From: Euphorbia lathyris | Lineage: Eukaryota > Streptophyta > Magnoliopsida > Malpighiales > Euphorbiaceae | Assembly (NCBI RefSeq): GCF_963576675.1 | Contig: NC_088911.1 | Span: 82,489,256-82,553,255, forward strand | Direction: 5' to 3' | Length of the DNA: 64,000 nt | In this document: positions 58,296-64,000 of the stretch, in pieces | Layout of the letters: each line of letters starts with the position of its first letter | Numbering within the stretch: the first letter of the stretch is position 1 | The notes under the pieces: generated by a model | What the model saw: the letters and a program-made list of their open reading frames with translations, nothing else | What the model was told of the DNA's origin: nothing | Database searches by the model: none | Made by a program: the position numbers and the translations under genes

Positions 58296-60205
58296 AACGT
58301 TGGCCTATTTTTGGTAGACATTCCACCAACCCCTTATTTCAAAAGACATTATACTCCACGAATACAATTTAAGCAAGCCATTGGATAGATTATTCCATTC
58401 ATTACACTTCAGCTGAAAGAAAATAAATATAAACATAAAAAAATGCAACCAAATTCTAGGCATTTACAACCGTCCAGGAAAGTTTCACCATCATCCTTTA
58501 AAAAGGAAAGTTTCAGGATGTAAAATAGCTAGAGTATCTCTACCAAATTCTAATAATGAGTTTACTACTAAGTACCCCTTGAAAGTAATGAAGAATCCAA
58601 GACTTAGCAAAAGAATACATTCAATTTACTTGATTCATAGAAAAGAAAAAAAGATGGAAACTCCAAATACGTTTTCCGTTGAAATTTCAATAGCACGTGG
58701 TGAATCATACCTTCCTAAAGTTACTGACGCCACATTCGATACCGACCTTAGTGAGAAAGAGATCGTTCGACAAAAGCGTTTCTTTGAACCCACCAAACCA
58801 AAGCAACCATCAGAATAACCATGTTTTCTCAAACCCCTAATAGAGCCGTCCAAACCTGAGCCAGTCACATCTACCCAAATTATCATTGGTGTAGGTTATG
58901 AAAGATTTTTATGAATAAAATCCTCTCGGAGTAACTCTGTAGAAAATGAGAAGAAACCTTGTAAGCAGCAATCCAAGTATTAAAAAAAAAAATTGATCAA
59001 GAAACAATATATATCCCAAACAAACATCAAATGACAATTAGATCATCTAACAAACTTACGTAGTAACCCGTGTTGAATAACAAAGAAGGTGAAAGCAAGA
59101 CCAGAGGAATCAAACTCACAACGATGCAATTATAAAGAAAGACAAAAAAATGCAACTAATCCCAAAGAGATCACAAACTGATCCCTAAAGAAAGCAACTT
59201 AGATTTAAAAAGCAAAAGGAAAAGGAAATGGGTACGTGAGAGAGGAAATGGTGTTAAGATTAAGAAGAAATCCTAAAGATTAAGTAGTTGGGGACAATTT
59301 TCTATCACAACATGAAAGAGAGCAGTTTCATTATGAGGGAGATAGCGAGATCGAAGGAGAGAATGATTTAGCAAGTTAAATTGAGATTAACAGTTGTTGT
59401 AACTCAATAAAAGACTCTGTATATGTGCCACATCAGCAAATATGCTCTATATTATTGCCACCTGTTAGTTTTGTCTATAGATTTAGTATTATGTATAGAT
59501 GAGAGCATTCAGTGCATAGCTATATAAGAAATTTGTGGTTTGTAGCTGGAAAAAAATATCAAAACCAAACCAAAGTTTCAAAAGAGTCCAATCATAAAGC
59601 CGACCCAAAGTTTGTTGAGATGAGATGGACGACATCTTTGTTGGTTAGAGAAGTTTAATCCCTATTACTTTTTCTCAAGAAGTTGTAACCAACTGTTAGA
59701 ATGGTTGTTTCCAAATTGAGTTTGTTACTAAAATCAGTAATAAACAATTATTTTTCTATTTCTCCACTGCAATTACTCTCACGTATGCAAAAATCAATCA
59801 CGCAAAGAAAGGCCTGATTGGATGCATCTGGCGTGCGTAATACACACGCCAGATATATATGTTAGGCGTCTCTAATTGTGTGATTTCTGTAATGCTTTGA
59901 GCGGATAAACTTTTGTTTGTCTTGAATGCCACAAGTTCGGATAAAACCGGTAATATTACCATTTAAATCCAAAAGTAGAGGCAAGGCAGACCTTTCTTTG
60001 AAAAAAAAAATTTGACAAGAACTATGCTAATAAATTTAACAATTATTTGTAATATTGATGAAAATTATAAATCTACTCTATAAAATCAGCATAATTTTTT
60101 CATTTCTCATTGCCAATACTTTTTTATTTTCTCTAGTTTTTCATTATATTATCTTTGTTTTTAATAGAGAACAATCAAGATTATTTTAGCCAATACTATT
60201 CTTAG
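58296..60205. other. Intergenic DNA, no recognised gene
   Basis: An open stretch of 79 codons at 58579-58818 (plus strand, containing NTFSVEISIARGESYLP) has no family I recognise and may be chance. A GGCCTGATTGGATGCA word at 59812 resembles a Tourist-type terminus, but no partner end was seen. Confidence 0.4.
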
Positions 60206-61200
60206 GTTCCAAACACTCAGAATCTCGAAATGCAAAATTCTCAATCACCGAACCAAATTTTACAAAGTTCACAAATTTACACCCCCAAATATGCTAAATT
60301 CTGAAAGGTCTCATATGAGGCCAACTCCACGACCATTTTATGATCTGTATATGCATTATCCCTCAAATCCCCAAAACTTCTTCAATCCCAAATTCCTTCA
60401 TCTGTATATGAATATACCGGAAAATTATCAAGCCATGTCGATTTACTAACCCATGGGCTTTTTGCTAATGATTCGTATACAGGTCAATATTATACATGAA
60501 GGGACCATTGCGGTCAAGTCCTAATTAATGTTGAATCTCCAATAATAGATTCAGTTGATGAGTGCATTGAAGTAATAGAACCTCAAGCACAAGTTGTTGG
60601 TGGGTCAACAACGAGGGTCAAGTGGAATAATACACTTGAAATATTTTTATGCACTAGTTGGTTGACAATTACAAACAATATAATTTTGGGTACAGATCAA
60701 CAGATGAGTGATTTTTAGAAGAGAATCACTAATCATTACAACATGTACAAGCCCGAAGGTCCTTCTTTAATAAAAGAGAATACGAATTCATCAAAATTTT
60801 ACAAAATTAGTAAAACAATTAGTGATTTGTTGGTGTTATTGTCCAATTGAAACTGAACGGGCATTCAGATTCATAAATGATTGAGAAGGCCGAAGAATTA
60901 TACGCTCAGAGGAATGGCTCCAAATTTCCATTTCTTCATTGTTCGCAGATAATGAAAGACGAACCCAAATGCATAACACGATTGTCGAAAATGAGCGACA
61001 TCTCTACTCCAGAACCTATCCTTTGGAAGTATATGAACTAATCGTTATTGAAGACCTTTAAGAAGGACCTGCTCCTGATTTTACGGATTACCTCACATGT
61101 GATTTATAGCTTTATGGTAGAGCGATCCATATAAATCTCAAACTCGATCTGGTCGAACATATATGACAACATTTTGGAGTGACTTGCCTTAATGAATAAT
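60206..61200 (+). pseudogene. PIF/Harbinger remnant: SANT-like ORF and transposase tail
   Basis: About 60206-60960: broken frames give a Myb/SANT-like protein of PIF elements: VKWNNTLEIFLCTSWLTI near 60620, LGTDQQMSDF and KRITNHYNMYKPEG near 60690-60760, then a C-terminal piece (PFLHCSQIMKDEPK). About 60960-61200: MHNTIVENERHLYS (family: LHNMIVEDER) and LKLDLVEHI-QHFG, the C-terminal end of Harbinger transposases. The catalytic part of the transposase is missing, so an internal deletion joined the two. Many stops. Confidence 0.6.
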
Positions 61201-62259
61201 CCTCGCAAAATATTATATTATTTTATCATACGTAACATGTGTTTTAATCAATTAATAATAATTATTCTAAGAGTGCTTTTCTAATTATTTTTTTCATTTT
61301 AATATTTTTTATTCAATTAATGAACAATTAATCAACCAGTAATTGTTATTTATTTATGTAATTTTATTGTTTGAATTAATTACTTTGTTGGATAAATAAT
61401 TTTTATAGAATTAATAATAAGTATTGACTTAATTATTTTATTGGGTAATAAATTATTAATTATATGTTAATTGAATGAGTGTATAGTGTTTTATGACGAG
61501 TGAACCTTACTAAAATGGAAAATTTACAAAACTGGTCCAATGAGGAGATCCTTTTACATATTTAGACTCATTTCGATACATGCTACCAAACTAGACAATT
61601 CCATTATATATTTTTCCAAAAATACCCTTAGTATATATATAACAAACACTTTCAAGAATCACTTCCATTTCATCTTCAAATCACTTTCAAACTTCATTAT
61701 TTATCTCCAAATCACTTTCAATCTTCATCTCCAAACATCATGTAAATTATTTTTGATTTTAAACCCATAATAATTAATTAAAATATTAGAAAAGTTATAC
61801 TCAAGGTTTTTACGCAATTAAATATACTTCTCTAGGGTTTGATGTTCGCAAATTGTTATATGCCAACCTTCTTACTAAATTGCGAACAATCTTTATCATA
61901 TGCATTTAGTGTAAAATGCGACCAGATTGCGAATGTAGTATTTGTATCTATGTTCGCAAACAACAAAATTCGAACACCATCTATTGAAATGCAAACTTAT
62001 TTCGCATTACATTGCTAAAAATGTGGTACAAATCATAACATGCAGATCACATCTCCTCAAATGCGAACTTAGATACTAAATGTGAAACTGACAAATTTCG
62101 AACTACCTTTTCTATGTCTATGATATGATTCTTATAGGAATTTGACAATGTTTGCTCTTTTAAGTAGAGTATGTCCACATATATTATTATTTGTTTGGTC
62201 TTTTCGAATAGCCAATGGAAAAAAGTTGCAAGTAACATGACATATTTTGGGTGGTGAAT
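61201..62259. other. AT-rich DNA and probable MULE 5' region
   Basis: 61201-61500 is AT-rich with nothing seen. 61510-61745 has repeated ATCACTTTCAA-type words. 61845-62100 is crowded with TGCGAA/TTCGCA words. No gene. Confidence 0.4.
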
Positions 62260-63615
62260 CGAAGTTGCCCCGGGTTTAAAAAAAATCAAGTTTGAGAAGT
62301 TAAAACAGAGAATTTACACTTCTGTAGGTGTTGATCCAATCTTATATGATTTACGAATGTCCATGCAAGAAAAAGACAGTCCAAACAAAGTATCTATTGT
62401 AGATCGCAATGTACGATGCTTCGTAGACTATTGCTCGCTGAATCCGACCTATGTGATGCCACTATATGTTGATTTGATACGTCAAATAATAGATGAGTAA
62501 TCCTCTGCAAGACAGTGCACGTCCAAACCATATGTTGGACTTATCAAGTAGTGATTCAATTATTGATCAAATCACACATAAAGACGTATAGGTTCTTACA
62601 ATGCCGAACATGGTGATATTGGAGATGTGTGGGGTACTTATAATGTCGAGCATAATGATGTTGGAGATACGTTTGTACCTAAGACACAACCAATTGATAA
62701 AGTTGGTACTGAAATAAATGCATGAGCTGACCATCTCCCAACAAGTATCTATGAGGCAGATGGCAAAGATATAAAATAAAGGAAGACTGATCCATTCCTA
62801 TGGCTTTTAGAGGTCCATGATGCACATGTGGTTCTTATTGTATATAAAGCATCAATATAGGTGATCGGTTTAAAGGTTCGTGATATATTCTTAAACAAAA
62901 GAGAATTACAAGATGCACTCGGGAGACATGCAATTCAAAAGAAATATGAATGGAAGGTCTACATATCCAATAAGTCATTGCTTGAAGTTAAATGTAGGCA
63001 TGAGGATGTATGCAAGTGACGAGATAAAGCTATCGCGATACAAAATTACGATATATTCAGGCTTCGAAGAATGAATAGGATGGACCAACACACTTATCCC
63101 AGAGGTCAAATTCTACCACATCATATGCAAGTGGAGAAACGTGTTGCAGGCACACTACTAGCGAATAATTTTGATCATGATGATAGAGTTTATTTGCCTG
63201 AAGACATTATTTTCGATTTTGGGAAAGAACACACAATTAACCTCTCTTATGTTCAAGCTTAAAGAGCAAGAAGTTGGGTGTTAGAAGCTCAATGTGGTAC
63301 ACCAGAAGAGTCGTAAATATTGTTGCCAGACTACTGTGAGACATTGGAGAGTACTAATCTAGGTACGGTTACTCATATTAAAACCGATGAGGATGATCAT
63401 TTTAAGTATTTCTTCATATTTATGGGTCATTCTCTTAGAGCTTTTAAAGAACATATTCGACCCATTATATGTGTTGACGGAGCATTCTTAAAAGCAAATA
63501 TCCGGGTACATTGTATATTACGGTTCGTAAAGATGGTGATAATCAGATTTATCCCATTGCTTTTGGGATTGGACCGAATAAATCAAATGAAGCATGGACT
63601 AACTTTATGACCAAG
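62260..63615 (+). pseudogene. Mutator-like (MuDR) transposase, broken and truncated
   Basis: Begins with the N-terminal domain of plant MULE transposases (KFEKLKQRIYTSVGVDP near 62290; VRCFVDYCSLNPTYVMPLY near 62415-62465). Next come FLNKRELQDALGRHAIQKK near 62895-62945, LLEVKCRHEDVCK near 62985 and VYLPEDIIFDFG near 63190. The DDE domain starts near 63320 (LLPDYCETLE, GTVTHIKTDEDDHF) and reaches the first catalytic Asp in ICVDGAFLK near 63475 and GLDRINQMKHGL. Several stops and frame changes occur. It ends at 63615 where LTR DNA begins. Confidence 0.85.
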
Positions 63616-64000
63616 TGTAGACACCGGGGTCGGAGGACCGATGAAGAAAAATTATAAAAAGGGATCCAAATCAGTCGATTGAAATAAATGATGAGTCAAT
63701 AAAAAATAATAAATAAAAAAACGTTGTTCGAAGGAACCGTGGAGACCGGTTTGATCGAATTCGGAAATCGAATCGAGATGACGGGCGAATCGGTTCCGCG
63801 AGTGAAATCTTAAATCGTCTCGCCGAGTTCGGGGTATTTCACGCCCTTTTCTTATTAATTTTATTATTAATAAAATCTCGGGACGATAGAGGGTTTTATT
63901 TTGGTATCCGAGCAATCCAAAAAATATATATGGTTTTGTAAAAAGATCGATTTTATAAAAGCTAATTTTATAAAATCGGTTTTGACGAAAATCATTTTCG
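63616..64000. mobile_element. Start of an LTR element inserted in the MULE
   Basis: MULE text stops inside a codon series and TGTAGACACCGGGGTCGGAG begins. TG start and the following GACCGATGAAG-type text resemble LTRs of plant Ty3/gypsy elements. It is of higher GC than its surroundings and runs off the window, so class and orientation are not proven. Confidence 0.5.

Overview
The window is nuclear DNA from a flowering plant, most likely a eudicot. Three spliced housekeeping genes with plant-type products lie in a matrix of plant transposable elements. Non-coding DNA is AT-rich, introns follow GT-AG (one GC-AG), and the element families seen (plant LINEs with RNase H, Sirevirus-like Ty1/copia, Tat-like Ty3/gypsy, MULE, CACTA, hAT, PIF/Harbinger, Emigrant-type MITEs) are those of angiosperms. 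I cannot name the species.

Host genes, all on the minus strand. (1) 2542-4371: plastid ribosomal protein bL28, 2 exons, 139 aa. (2) 11145-14335: a CAX2/CAX5-type vacuolar cation/H+ exchanger, 11 coding exons, 438 aa, with untranslated exons reaching about 15345. (3) 30995-34537: COX15, mitochondrial haem A synthase, 7 exons, 444 aa, with all four haem-site histidines. In each, the exons join in frame and give a full-length family member. Their jobs (plastid translation, vacuolar ion storage, respiratory-chain assembly) are unrelated, so this is not a functional cluster.

Mobile DNA, left to right. 1-2151: LINE tail split by a hAT MITE, then a foldback MITE and an Emigrant-like MITE. 5850-8545: two minus-strand LTR-element remnants with tRNA-iMet primer sites, one split by a MULE-type MITE. 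15618-16430: LINE and Ty3/gypsy remnants. 17870-23985: a nearly full-length minus-strand LINE. 23990-30870: LTR-like DNA, a minisatellite, a decayed LINE, a MITE and a copia fragment. A SINE lies in COX15 intron 1 and a short LINE copy lies just upstream of COX15.

35638-53805 is the most striking region: a nest of insertions at least four deep. A MULE with long inverted repeats and a perfect 9-bp target duplication carries a GATA-zinc-finger-like gene fragment (Pack-MULE). A 16.6-kb CACTA element sits in its right arm and carries an exostosin/GT47 gene fragment. Inside the CACTA is a Sirevirus-like copia element with an extra ORF after pol. Inside its reverse transcriptase is a solo LTR of the same family with a 5-bp duplication.

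53806-64000 has no convincing host gene. It holds a hAT element, a 208-bp near-perfect hairpin, second copies of the hAT and foldback MITEs seen at the left edge, a PIF/Harbinger remnant, and a MULE transposase pseudogene cut by the start of an LTR element that runs off the window.
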